Source: Annona cherimola
Taxonomy: Eukaryota > Streptophyta > Magnoliopsida > Magnoliales > Annonaceae
Assembly: GCA_030490835.1 (NCBI GenBank)
Contig: CM059973.1
Location: forward strand, 87,689,641 to 87,753,640
DNA: 64,000 nt
Direction of reading: 5' to 3'
Shown here: positions 37,881 to 50,124 of the stretch, in pieces
Position numbering within the stretch: the first letter of the stretch is position 1
Layout of the letters: each line of letters begins with the position of its first letter
Position numbers and translations under genes: made by a program
Notes under the pieces: model-generated
Seen by the model: only the letters and a program-made list of their open reading frames with translations
Told to the model about the DNA's origin: nothing
Database searches by the model: none

Positions 37881-38320
37881 AAAATGACAAACATATCCAA
37901 ATTCAGATCCATTATCAACTCATTATATTTAACATTATTTGTTTAATTATGAGACTAAGTTTCATCCAAATCCAGTATGTGCATAAGACACATTTGCTCA
38001 AAAATAAGTATATTCATATGTAAATTAGATAAAATGTTTATATCTATTCACATACGTATTTGAACGTAATAATACTTTATAAAATCATTTATCCATATAG
38101 TAATGATATTTTAAATGGTTTAAATGTTGAAAATACTACTTAAAAATTGATATTTACAATTAAACTGTTTTATTACATTGATTTTATATGTTTGTAAATG
38201 AGGTTCATATACAATTATATTAAATAAAGGAAAAGATTTTTATTATAATATAAGTGATACTAAATGCAATATATTAAGTGGATTATTCACCAACTATATA
38301 TATGTTGAAAATAAAATGTG
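37880..38320. mobile_element. Family-C MITE copy
   Basis: Matches the inner sequence of the 42.9-kb copy ('aataatactttataaaatca' followed by 'tttaaatggtttaaatgtt'). The terminal repeats are poorly preserved. Confidence 0.55.
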
Positions 38321-38857
38321 TTACATAAAAGAAAAGCTTCGTAAGATAATTCTACATGAAAATATGAAAAAATAATTAAAGGATAGAATAATTACACAGA
38401 ATTTTTTTTTTAAGTATTTAAAAAGAAAATTTTTAATTAAATAGTTTGTTTGAAAAATTTTTAGGGTAAAAAAGCACACCCATAATATAATAATATATAA
38501 GATTTCTAAATTGCGTTGAAGTTAGAACCACGTGGATTTGGCTTGCTGTTCCCTTCGCGAAATCTTTGTTATTAACGAGTAACCGATGACGGATAATAGC
38601 CGGTGAAAGCCATCATAAAATATCACTTGTTTTCTCATTGTCGTCGGATTGCTTTCCCATTCAAGAATTCCTTCTGTCATCTTGCTCTCCTCCGCGGATT
38701 GCTTTTCCCAACGAAGAATTCCTCCGTCATCTTCATTTCCACGTCAGATTGCTTTCCCACCCATCTCGTGTATTTTTTCATACATAACAATCTTATTGTT
38801 TTCCTTTTACATATCACCCCTTTTCTATTCCGTGCATACTACTTTTCACATTTAGGG

Positions 38858-39130
38858 GACGGGGACGTTTAGTAATGTGGTATGAAAAACGTGGATGAGA
38901 AAATGTTAGAGCACAGATTTTAAGACACTTTATTAATCATTTAATTATTATATTTTTTTATTCTTATTCCTATATTCCAATCATTTTCCCTATTAATTAC
39001 CTTTCAACAAACTTATTTATTCCAATTTTATCTTTATCATTTCATATCAATCACACAATTTTCAAAATATTTCATTTTTTATTTCCACCAAATACTACAT
39101 TTACCACAACTTTTACTTTCTCAAACATTC
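38858..39130. mobile_element. Decayed Tourist-type MITE related to 34.07 kb
   Basis: Starts 'ggggacgtttagtaatgtgg'. The rest aligns with the minus-strand reading of 34072-34344 (for example 'caatcattttccctattaa' and 'atcaatcacacaattttca'). The right terminal repeat is lost. Confidence 0.6.
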
Positions 39131-41442
39131 CCTTTCCCTAGTTATCTCCCCAATCACTCCTCCAGTGGAATTTCCGCGTTCCATTCCCATCCCATCATTT
39201 CCATCGAGCATACTACCTTCTCCTCGTCTAATCTCCCCACCACCACCCCTCCGGCCTCATTTTCCATTCCCATCACATCATACTCAGCAGCCCTAAAAAG
39301 GATCACCAGCAAACAGCCCGCCTTAGTGTCGATGCATACTCATGCATAAATTGCCTACCTTAAAATATCATCCTGGACATGCCCTCCTTATCAAATTTTC
39401 CCATTCCATTCCCATCCTGTCCTCCTTAACCGGCCTAGAAATGACCCCAAAATGGCCCACCCTCATGTCATCCTTACCATAACTTTTTTCATACCATGTA
39501 TTTACAGTCATCTTAATTTATATTATCATCATAATTAAACTTTGAAATATTTTTATAAGGAGTCAATATGGTCCCACTTGTCAAATCTAAAGACACAACC
39601 TCCATCTAATAAACCAAAATACACAACTCCCATCTAAAAAGCATAAAAACACAGCTCCCACCTCCATTAGAACGCCCATCTCCTGAATTACAGACACAAA
39701 GGGTTACCAGCCGGGCAATAACTTAGCATCCTAAACATACCTTTAGCTTAGAGTAACTCATAAACAATCCCCACCTTGATGATATAAAATAAACATCCAC
39801 ATTTACATTTACATTTAGGTTCATTTGTTTAGTTAAGAAACTTATATTTAGACTCATTTATTTAGCGAAGAAACTTGCATTGAGATTCATTTGTCAACTG
39901 AGAAATTACTTGTATTTAGAAGCTTATACTTGCGACCGGTTGAATTTTTTGCTTCCACATCAAAAGCGGGCACCAGCAAAGCCTCCTCTAAGAGACTCCT
40001 GTTCAACAGGAGTAACCTGTATCTCACTCGCTCATCCTTGCATGTTTATAAATTATAAATGCTTGTTTACCATCGGTTGTAATTCTAACATCCAATCTAT
40101 ACATTTATATTAAAACTAAAAATTTATCTTACATACCAAAAATAAATTAATTAAATTTTTTTAATTTTAGTAAATATGATTCTTTGAGGTAAAAATCATA
40201 TGAATTAAAATATTTCAATTCTTTATAACTTCATACAATTACATTTATTGTGAATTGTATAAAATTCAAACAAAAAGTTTACAAATGTAAAAAAAAAGCT
40301 GAACATGATAAGAGGTTTGAATTTAAATATTAAAAATAAAAACTAATTACATGATGCAATCACGCTATATGACACTTTACGATGCTTCAATACAACCGAA
40401 GAACATATAATCAGTCGTATTTTTTATTTTTTAATTCGTTAATTTTATTTTAAATCTAAACTATCCGCCATATTTTACTTCATCTATATTTACTTTGTAT
40501 CAAAATTTCCGTTATATACAATCCGCGAGAAATATGAATACATAAAGTTAATCTTAATTCACTTAATTTTTCCTATGCAAGGCAAATGGTTTTAAACACA
40601 GTGAAAAAATTGAATATTAAAAAATAATTTTAAATATAATGAACAAATTGAGTAATAAAAAATCAAAAAAGTGATTGTACTTAAAATCCAAATATATTGA
40701 ATTACTTTTTTCTTTTTCTTTTTAGGTTTACATCTGGACCTTCACTTCAGTTGACCGCACAAGGAGGCAAAAATAGAGGGAATATCTTCCCAAAAAATCA
40801 AAATAGTCAAAATAACAGTCTGCGTGAATTAATTCGATTGTACCTAAAACCAAATATATTGAATTATTTCTCACATGTATTAACATTAAGAGACAGGGGC
40901 TAAAAGACGGAAGTGAGGAGCCAAAAGTTCATATATGAGATACGGGGTAAAGGATGGAGCGAGATTGGAGCCAAAAGACGAGGGAAAATTGGATAAAACA
41001 AGTATCTAGAACTTAGTATTGCTAAATTATTGAAGAGCCCTTGGATCATGCTTTACAAGTTGATCGTAGACGAATTACTATATTGGTAAAATATTAGGAG
41101 CCCTTAGATTATGCTTCCCTTAGATCATGTTTCGTACTATACTAATTAATGGTGGCGAATTAATTGTCAAGACAATTAAATGAAAGGTCCCGAATCACCT
41201 CGACTCCGTTCTCTATGTGCAGACAATTCCTTCAATTCAAATACTTATTTATGCTACCCACTATTAAACAAGCAAAAAAGCCGAAAATAACGAGACGTCA
41301 ACCCAAGAAGGGATGGGGAAAAAAAAAAAAAAACAACAGACCACTAATACGCTCAGGCAACTCACACATGTACGTGCAAGCACCAGCTTATTGTGAGTAT
41401 ACAGAACGAAGACACATGGACGATGACACAATGTGTGATATT

Positions 41443-42059
41443 CTACTGGTGGTGATGGCCGCCTCCGCCGGGCAGCTTCTCCTTGATCTTCTCCATAATC
41501 CCTTTCTTCTCCGGCTCGTGGGCAGCTGCATGCTGCTGCTGCTGCCGCCCCTCGTGCTTGTGTCCGCCTGGAAGCTTTTCCTTGATCTTCTCCTTCATCC
41601 CTTTCTTTTTCCTACGCCCACCCATCCCGTCATCCTCTGACTGCACCCCAAAAAGCATTTCATTAACTATTCATAGGCCAGCGAGCTACCCAGATCGGAC
41701 ATTTGAGAACACATTGCTAGCGAATGCAATGCCATTAGCATAAAACCAAAAAAAAAAACAAAAAGGGCACACACCCGCAACATGAACTCACTCACCGAGC
41801 TGGAGCTGGAGCTGCCGGAACGATGAAGTTGTTGCTGGCCCCCGGTGTAGTGGCCCGCAGGCGTCATCCCAGCTGGGCCAGTTGGGACCTTTCCTGCAGC
41901 ATGCCCTGCTGCGCCAGAGTAACCTGACGTTGGATGTGCGCCTGCAACAGCTTGGCCTTGCATGCCCGTCGTGCTCGAGTACCTGATTGGGTTCCCGTAC
42001 TCATCGGTTTGTGGGGCTTGTGGGATTGGGTTGCCATACTCGTCACGGTATTCCGCCAT
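41443..42059 (-). CDS. Dehydrin, Y2SK2 type (LEA group 2)
   Basis: Dehydrins are intrinsically disordered proteins that protect membranes and enzymes during drought, cold or seed drying. Two exons, 42059-41796 and 41640-41443, encode 153 residues and join in phase 0 (donor gtgagt, acceptor gtgcag). Two Y segments are visible: DEYGNP at 6-11 and DEYGNP at 19-24. A Gly/Ala-rich middle follows. The S segment is a run of serines at about 83-89, followed by EDD and split by the intron exactly there. A basic stretch GGRRKKKG (95-102) could bind importin once the serines are phosphorylated. Two K segments follow: [15 protein letters not shown] (100-114) and [15 protein letters not shown] (133-147). 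The end is His-rich. This architecture is typical of ABA- and drought-induced RAB/DHN proteins, which fits the ACGT elements upstream. Confidence 0.96.
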
Positions 42060-42121
42060 TTTTACCCCTCTACTGCTGTTTCCTGCTAAATCTTCCCGTT
42101 GAGAGCTCAGGGGCGGGATGA

Positions 42122-42132
42122 TGCATATATAG
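42122..42132 (-). promoter_or_regulatory. TATA box of the dehydrin gene
   Basis: On the minus strand this reads CTATATATGCA, about 65 bases upstream of the dehydrin ATG. That leaves room for a 5'UTR of about 30-40 nt, a normal spacing. It lies between the ACGT-element cluster and the start codon. Confidence 0.7.
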
Positions 42133-42154
42133 GCATGGAGGCGGCTAAGGTGCT

Positions 42155-42251
42155 AACGTGCATCTCTTGTAGCTAGCCACGTCGTCCTACACGTGTTGCA
42201 TCCAAAGGTTCACGAAAAGTACGGTTGACACGTGTTTTTCGGCGTGTCGGC
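42155..42251 (-). promoter_or_regulatory. ABRE/G-box and DRE/CRT cluster upstream of the dehydrin gene
   Basis: Upstream of the TATA box are an ACGTG core (42156-42160), a CGACGTGG ABRE-type site (42177-42184, minus reading), two CACGTG G-boxes (42190-42195 and 42229-42234) and one GCCGAC DRE/CRT core (42246-42251, minus reading). Multiple ABREs next to a DRE are the known arrangement for ABA-bZIP and DREB/CBF control of dehydrin genes. The binding is inferred; the motifs are visible. Confidence 0.7.
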
Positions 42252-42514
42252 CGGATAGGGGATTTGGTCATGATATATTCGGCTGCCAGGCATGGTCCAA
42301 ACAATCTTAATTTTTTTTACGTGGACTTCATGTGAAGACTGAAGAGCCGAGCACACCACATGATCTGGTTTAAAGGTGTAGTTGGCAACTGATAATTGGT
42401 AATTTGGCATAAACCTTCACCTTCAACTTCAGCGCATTAAAGAGTGCATGGAATATGGTCTACAAACAAGCTAGGCAAGGCATGGACTAGAGTCTGCAAG
42501 CGGGGAGCGCAATT

Positions 42515-42715
42515 CAGTGCACCCGGGTGCATTCAGCCTCAACTCACCCGGGTGCACTGCACCTATTTTTTTTTATTTTTTTTCAAAATTTTTTTCATGA
42601 AGCTATTAATATAGGTTTATTTAACATATGTATCAATTTTTACTATTTTTGGAGATTTTTAGATATTTTTTTTAGATTTTTAAAAATCAGTGGCATTTTT
42701 CGTAATTTAAAAAAA
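42515..42715. mobile_element. Truncated family-A MITE (left arm only)
   Basis: Starts with the 'gtgcacccgggtgcatt' palindrome and carries 'ttatttaacatatgtatcaa', but stops in a purine run without the complementary arm. Confidence 0.6.
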
Positions 42716-42894
42716 AGAAAAAAGAAGAAGAAGATTGCACTAGCAACCTTCCAAATTCAGCGCGTTGTTTTATCAAAAACGATTGCACTTTGTGTCTCCC
42801 TTTCGCCTTGAAAAATCCTAATATTCTCATATTTATTTTCTGATATCGCAGTTTTAAGAAATATTATTTGATTTGCAAGGACTGTGACTCCTCC

Positions 42895-43360
42895 GTGTAA
42901 CCCTCTCCATTTTTAAGATTTTGATATTTGATGTAAAATTTAATTAATTTATTATATTTAACATCATTTATTTAACTACGAGACCAAGTTTTATCCAAAT
43001 CCAATATTTGCATGGGCCACGTTTGCTCAGAAATGAGTGTATTCATGTGTAAATTGGAAAAAATGCTTTGATCTATTCACGTTTGTATTAGAATATAATA
43101 ATACTTTATAAGATTATTTATCTACATATTATTGATATTTTAGATAGTTTAAATGTTAAAAAAATTATTTTAAAGTTAATATTTTAACATTCAATCATTT
43201 TATTACGTTAATTTCACACTTTTATAGATGAGACTCGTATATGGTGAAATTAAAAAAATAAAAGGGTTTTCAGGATATTAAAAATGATGTTAAATCCAAT
43301 GGATGGAGTGGATTTTCTATCAACCATTGAGATTTTTAAAATGGAAGGGGTCACATAAAG
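42895..43360. mobile_element. Family-C MITE copy
   Basis: The left end 'gtgtaaccctctccattttt' pairs with the right end 'aaaatggaaggggtcacat'. The inner sequence is shared with the 30.9- and 37.9-kb copies. Confidence 0.65.
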
Positions 43361-43839
43361 AGAGAATTTCATAGAAGCACAACGAACACGTAAATAATTA
43401 ATATAAGAAGACGCATTGTCGATTTTGTCCTCTTAATTTATGTTGGCATGCACAGCTTGCATGGTTTTCTCTCTTCATATTTACTAATTTTCAACCCAAA
43501 AAGAAACGGAAAAGAATATAACATTAGCCTACCACGACTTCCTTATGATGTTTGTCAAGCTTATCATGTCCGCTACCAATGCTCTTCAAGCTCATAGGTC
43601 TGCGGTCATAAGTTCACCTAGCTAGCTATCTAACACTCAAAAACCCACATAAAAAATAAAAAGTTACTTTAGGTCACAAGTCCTCGAACTCTTATCTATC
43701 TAAAAACAAAAGTCCTTTTGAGCTCTTAACTCTCCTTATAAGTACTTGCAGCGTGTTATATAGTACACATGGTGCATTAAGTTTTAGTATACTAAAGTGC
43801 AAACATTTATTTTTACTATTTTTGGGAGAATTTCTTATA

Positions 43840-44215
43840 TATCTATGAATTTTACCCATAAATATACTTATATCTATAAACTTTCAAAAATGTCTCTTGT
43901 ACCCATAACTTTATCTTAATTTCACATATTCTCGTGTCATTACAGATTTGTTAAATGAGCCATTAACTTGATATGAAATAACAAATATGCACATCCCTAA
44001 AACCAAAAATTCATATTATAATGTATCTTTAGTAATTCTTATAAAATAATGTATTGTTTAAATACGAATCTTTAACTTTAAACAAAACAACTTCAAATGA
44101 TATTAAAGTTTGGACATACTTGTCATTTCATAGAAGACTAACGATCGATTTAACGAATTCCTAATAACATAAGTATGTGTGACAAGAGTATGAGAAGCAT
44201 TTTCTGAAAATTCAT
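43840..44215. mobile_element. Inverted-repeat element (class unassigned)
   Basis: Left part 'atctatgaattttacccata' and 'ctcttgtacccataact' pairs roughly with the right part 'agaagcattttctgaaaattcatagat'. It resembles 37.67-37.88 kb. Boundaries approximate. Confidence 0.45.
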
Positions 44216-44224
44216 AGATATAAA

Positions 44225-44580
44225 TGAAATTATGGATAAGATTTGTGAGTACATGTGGAATTTGTTCTTTTTTTTTTTTGTAAATTTTATAAAATTGTTA
44301 ATCTAAATGTATTTAACTTTTCCTAAAAAATATATTTAACCTGTATATTAAGTTTCACTATTTTTGAAAAATATATTTTTTATAATTTTTAAAGAACTAA
44401 AGTATGTCGGATACATTAAATGACTAAAATGACCTTATTTTAAAAAAAATCAATGAATCTCCAAAAATGAAATGTTAAATGCACGTACATTAACAATTTT
44501 ATAAAACATTTTAAAAAAAAATTAAACAATAAAATTTTGTCCTAAATGCACCAAAGCTTGGCACACCCAATCAAAAGCGA
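44225..44580. mobile_element. Family-A hairpin MITE (diverged)
   Basis: Carries 'attgttaatctaaatgtattt' and the complementary arm 'gttaaatgcacgtacattaac' near 44474. Ends in 'ctaaatgcacc'-like text. No target duplication seen. Confidence 0.55.
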
Positions 44581-45034
44581 CTGTTGGCTTGCCAGCTTTG
44601 GGCTTGCAAGATTCCACTTTAAATCTTACATAATGAGTAATTAGAATCTAACCACTGGCCACTTAATTCCTTTTTTTTCTCTCTTTTCTTTGGAGAAATG
44701 ATCTACCCCCATCCACCATGAATCCGTACGAACCATAGATGCAAGAGAATTGTTCATACAGAACATTCGGGATCGAGGCGGTCTTTTGGGATCGCGGCTA
44801 ATGTGGTTTCCACTGCACGCTTTCGCCCACACCATCTTCAAATGCTTGCATTTGCTATGCAAGTAATGACAATAATAAGGGAATTAGGATTATTGCAAGT
44901 GCAAAGAAGAAACAGACCAGCCTTATCACCTGTATCATCATCATCAAGAAGTAAAGCAACACAAACTAAACATGAAGGGAAAGAGCATGCTCCAGCCCTG
45001 TATCCTTTTCCGGATGGGAGACGCTAGCTTGCTT

Positions 45035-48000
45035 TCACTCCTTGCGGTATCTTGACCAGAATCCCTTCCTTCTCGGAGAATCAGCCTCTGACGGGGCACG
45101 GGACGATTTTGATCCCATCGAGAAATGCTTTCTTAAGAACGGCCTTGCGAAGGAGCTCTTCATGCTCGAACTGGGCCCCAACTTAAGCCCCCCTTTGCTC
45201 TCCCTTCTCATGATCTTCCTGTGCTCAGACAATGTGTCTCCATCAATGTCCACATCTGTCACGCCAATCCGAGATATCTTGTTCCTTGATTTCCAATCAG
45301 CTTCTGCTCTCTTCTTCGAGAACATCTTCGAGCTCTGTTTTTCTCCGGCTGTACAAACAGGGCATAATGGATCATACCTGTCCTTCTCAGTGGTGGTGTT
45401 TTCCAAGCATTCGGCATGGTAGACATGACCACAAACCAGGACAGCAATCACTGCGAGTTCACTGCAGGCTATGATTTTATGAGTGCTCCATGCCGATCTC
45501 TCTGTTAAGAGCTTACAACAAATTCCACACATCTGTGAATCGGAGGATGGCGAAGCCAGGTGGGGGCTGCTGGATCTACTTGTCTTAAAATGGCCTGAAC
45601 TCGCATTCTCACTGTCGAAAGACCACCGCTCCCTTTGAGAAGAGGCAACAAGCTCAGAGAACATGTGCATTGACCATCCATCAGAAGACCCACCATGGGA
45701 ACCGAATGTCGAGTCATTTCTATAGGCAGGCATTGCAAAAGATTGTCTTCCTTCAGAAAAGGAATTGTTATTTGGTGACTTCAGCGTGGGACCCTGGCCT
45801 TCAGAAGATTGTCTTGAAAATTGGTGTCTCGGTGAATGAAGTGCCACCCGCCTTGCTGCATGGTTTCTGGAAAGCGGGCAGTTCTGAGAAGAGGAAGGAT
45901 CTGCCTTGGACGCCGATGAAGAAGCATTTGACAATGGAGACATTGGAATCATCGGATGCTTTGAATTTGATGTGCTTGCAATTGCTGACAATTGTGTGCT
46001 ATGGCTTTCCTATCAGAAATAGCAGGATGGAATGTCAAATTAACACCAGAAATAATCAGTCTAGAAAATCAAAACATGCATTGTATCTTTTTCTAGTAGG
46101 ATTACCCAAATAGTTTTGAACTCACCTTAGGAGGGACACTGCACCTTCTTGACAGATCTGTTCCAAATCCAGAGTGTTAGATTGCAACACAAACTGCTGA
46201 AACAGTTGTGGTTATGAAAGGAAACCAACTAAAGACATTGACAGATACATGATAACAGGTTTGTCTTTATATAGTTGACCTGAGACTTTTCAAAGGTGAA
46301 AGGTGAAAGAAATGAATCAGCCTAGTCAAGATATACATAACATAAATGGACATTTAGACAATGCACATATTCACCGTCAGATTGAAACCTAAAAGTTTTA
46401 GAATGATTTTATATTCTTTGATATGTACCTAAATCTTTCTTCATAAGAGCATAGCATTTTTCTTATTTTGAAAATGGCAAGGTAATTCCCTTCCAAGGGA
46501 AAGCGAACAGTATAAAAACACTGTACTTCTCACTTGTCTAAAGACACCATACTCAAATCAACCACACGGTTCCATGGCAAGACAAGTAATGCTACAGAGG
46601 TTTAAACCTCAGAAAAATCACTTAAATGCATTCGGATAAACGCCAACAGTTTCTTTTAACCATTGTGTATAATAGAAGATAAATGTTGAGGAAAATTAGG
46701 GAGAATATTGGAAAACATGGTTCTCCAAAGGAACGGCAAGCTCATATGACCAACAGGAACTCCCTTTAGAAAACACAAGCTACAAGTATGAAGGATCCAT
46801 TTTCTGGGAGATACTTCCTCAAGATTCAGGTTGCAATTGTTGAAGAGGGATATTCATACGCCAACATAGTATTACTCAGGGCTCGTAAAAAGGTATACCC
46901 TCTAAGGTTAAGCGAAAGATAATGAAGATTTTTGCTTATATGGTAGGCTCGTTTGATTACTCTTATAAATTTGACGATTATAACACCTGATACTTCAATG
47001 CAATTCAGGTGGATAGTTGGGTCATACTTCATTTGTAGGCTGCCCGCTGCCGTACTTGGCATCTAGAAGCAATGTACATGATTCTACAGAACCTATAAAC
47101 TAGCTCCCCAATAGAGTTGCTGTACATTAACAACAACTGGTTAAATCGGATTAGATTTTGTCATACTGGCTGATTTGACCAGATAACTTAGTTTGCAGAT
47201 GGGTTACTGCATATGGTTGTTCACTCATTTAGGAAAATTTTCTTCACTATAAAGACAGAGCAGCTTAGTTGCATGTCTGTCAGCTCAAGGTGAAAATTGT
47301 GCCATTGCCTGCTAATCGTGCTATTGCCTGCTTTTTGATGGCTCTCTTCTAAAGATGGAATTCATATCGCCACTGCCTCTACAACATTTTGCAATGATCT
47401 TACTCTCTTAGCTAAATGCCTTTACTGAGTTTCAATTTTTAAGAGGATCGTTTAGTAATGAGATCTAAGGGACCTACAAAGGGGAACATATATACATATA
47501 TATTGTGGATTAAATTTGTTTCTAAAATTGCAACATATTCCATTTCTTTTGGGAAAAATGAGCAAACAATATGCAAGCTCACCATCCATGATATCTATGC
47601 TTCAACTTGGGAGATTCTACAAATGGACCGAAGCATAGTCCAAAAGATACAAACTCCTAGAATATTTGCATCCCATATTGTACATGTCGAGTCACTATGG
47701 TGATTTCCATAATGGTAGTTCTTCTCTGATCACAATTCAAAACTTCTTATAAGTTGGTTGACATCTAATACTATTCTTCCAACATCCTGTAAGCACTATA
47801 TAAGAAGAATAAAATACACATGAGTGCGTACTGATTTTCCACTAAAAAAATTACAAAGATCTTTATATGAACTCAACTAGCATAAATTGCAAAACAAGAT
47901 TTGGGTTTTGATGATTAACAACCAATTTGCGAAGTTACAAATTACAAATGAAATTTTGGATATGTCCATGTAAGTTCAAGTTTCAAATTTCAAGCACAAA

Positions 48001-50091
48001 CAGATGAAGTTGCATATTCAAATCGTCTCTGAGAGCAAATTAAATTAAGTCGCAACTCAAGTCGACTCTACAATTGAATTCAAATACATATTAAAAGGCA
48101 GAGAATTTTAATGGAGAGTTTCACTGTCGAAGTCGCATCTCAAGTTGACTTCAGATGCAACTTGGGTAAAGTTGAAAACGAAGTTGACTCTAGCTACGAC
48201 TTAAAGACCTCAAGGCTGCCCAAAATCGTGCTTTCCAAAATGACATTTGAAATCGCATCCCAAGTCGATTCCAAGTGCGACTTGAGTGAAATCGAAGTCG
48301 AAGTTGATGCTAGAAAACGACTTGGAAGAACAAATAGTCACCGAATTTTATGTTTTAAAGTATAAAGAATGAAGTTGCATTCCCGAGTCGGTTTCACATG
48401 CAATTTGGGTGAAGTCGAACATGAAGTTAACCCAAAAATGAAACTAGGAAAGCTAAAATGTAAAAGATTTAAATACTAAGGAGTTGAAATTCTAGAACAC
48501 TAAAGTCGGAGGCAAAATCAACTCCAATTGCAACTTGGATGAAGTCTCATCCTCAAGATAACTCCACATGCAACTTGAAGGGCAAGACTTGAAGGATAAT
48601 TTTCTGGAAGCAAATGAAGTAATGATGTCGATACCAAAAATCGACTTTACTTGCGACTTGGGTGAAGTTGCAAGCCAAATTAATTCCAGCTATGACTCTA
48701 GTTGTAATTGTCAGAAAAATTTTAAATTTGGTTTATTAAATACGCGCTACTTACCACCAACGTTCAAATTTCCTTCTAACCTATAAAAGAGACGTCAAGA
48801 GGAATTAATGGGATTAGATAGAGAATTTATTGTTCTCTCACCTTCCAAGCTACAAGCATTCAAAGCTCCCTTTAAGAATTTTCAAGTAAAGCTCTCAAGT
48901 GTACTGCAAGAAGCTTCAAATTCATATATTCTCTTCATCTTTTAGAGTTTGCTGCTATGCTACCAAGTTTTACATAAATCTGTAATGTGTAGCTAATTTA
49001 TATTTCAATATTTTTATTGTATTTAATCATTTGGCTTAGTGTTGAAAACTAAGGTCAAGGTGAAGTAACAAGTAGTGCTTGGTTGAAGTAATACTCATCG
49101 ACTACTTGTTTGATTGTTATAAAGGCCCTCTAGAGCTAGAATTTAAAAGAGAGTTGAGACTTCAAGTTGTACTTGTTGAAGAGATGGTGGAATCCAAGAC
49201 ACAAAAGGTGTGTGCTTGAAAGAGTAGAGTAGGAGTCTTGCCCAAACCACTATAATTTTGTGTCTTCTGGTGTATTCATTTTTACATTCTTGCTCTCTTG
49301 ATTTGGCTCTGCAAGTTTCATTCAAGAGGACTTAATTTCAAATGGGCTAAGTTTAAATTAGCAATGAAATTTTAAATAACTCAATTCACTCTTTTCCTCT
49401 TGGGTTAAGCCAATTGTTCGGGACCAACACTTCCACTATGCACATTTAAATTTTGCCCGAATCTTATTGCACATTAATCCTTTTCAGTAATGATTTGCCA
49501 TTTTTTCATCATTTGTTGAACCAAAAACTAAAAATGCAGAAAAAGAGTATGGGCGTTCAATAAACTTTTGTCACCTATGTTCAAAAAACATTTTAAGATC
49601 TTTGCCAAGCTGTTACAAGGTAAAATGACCATGTCATGCAAATTCTTTATTGACAAATCAAAAACGGATAACATCCACTCCTAAGTTTTCAACCACAAAC
49701 TTAAAACATATTCTGTTCTGGCATTTAATCATCCAAAAGTAATTGGTACTGAATATATGATGAAAGAGGAATAGCAGATATTTTACCTACCTATATCAGA
49801 AAAGGACAGAAAAAAATGTTACCAATGATATCAACAAGTACAGTTAAACAACATGAGGGATGCTAGGAAGGACAAAGCAGATTGCATTTGTAGGATGATA
49901 GGAGAGGACATGTGTCAGTTTCAAATGTCATAAAGCAACTTCCTTTTTTCAATTGGTATACACACACAAAGCAACTTCTTAGTTCCTACACAAGGAAGCT
50001 TTTTTATGATTACTGCAAAAAAAAAAAAAAAAACAGCTATTGAATCACAATCTATATTCTTATCTCTCAGTTTTTTAAGCCATGACCCCAG

Positions 50092-50124
<33 letters not shown>

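Larger units (their letters stand above)
37420..41420. other. Intergenic region between HISN7 and the dehydrin gene
   Basis: Holds a poly(T) tract (37520-37538), a 62-bp tandem duplication (37745-37880), a family-C MITE (37.88-38.32 kb), a relic of the Tourist-type element (38.86-39.13 kb) and a pyrimidine-rich stretch to 39.4 kb. From 39.4 to 41.4 kb I see no gene or clear repeat. HISN7 leader and promoter sequences should lie in its first few hundred bases, but no clear TATA is visible. Confidence 0.55.

Noticed and set aside
46158..46183. Upstream acceptor (tttcag) for RING-H2 exon 2
   Set aside because: With the phase left by exon 1 it brings in an in-frame TAA. The downstream acceptor at 46158-46159, preceded by CTAAC, keeps the frame.
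48111..48786. Plus-strand open frames with repeated VASQVD-like phrases
   Set aside because: They follow degenerate DNA repeats in a probable LTR and are broken into pieces. No start or splice context supports a protein.
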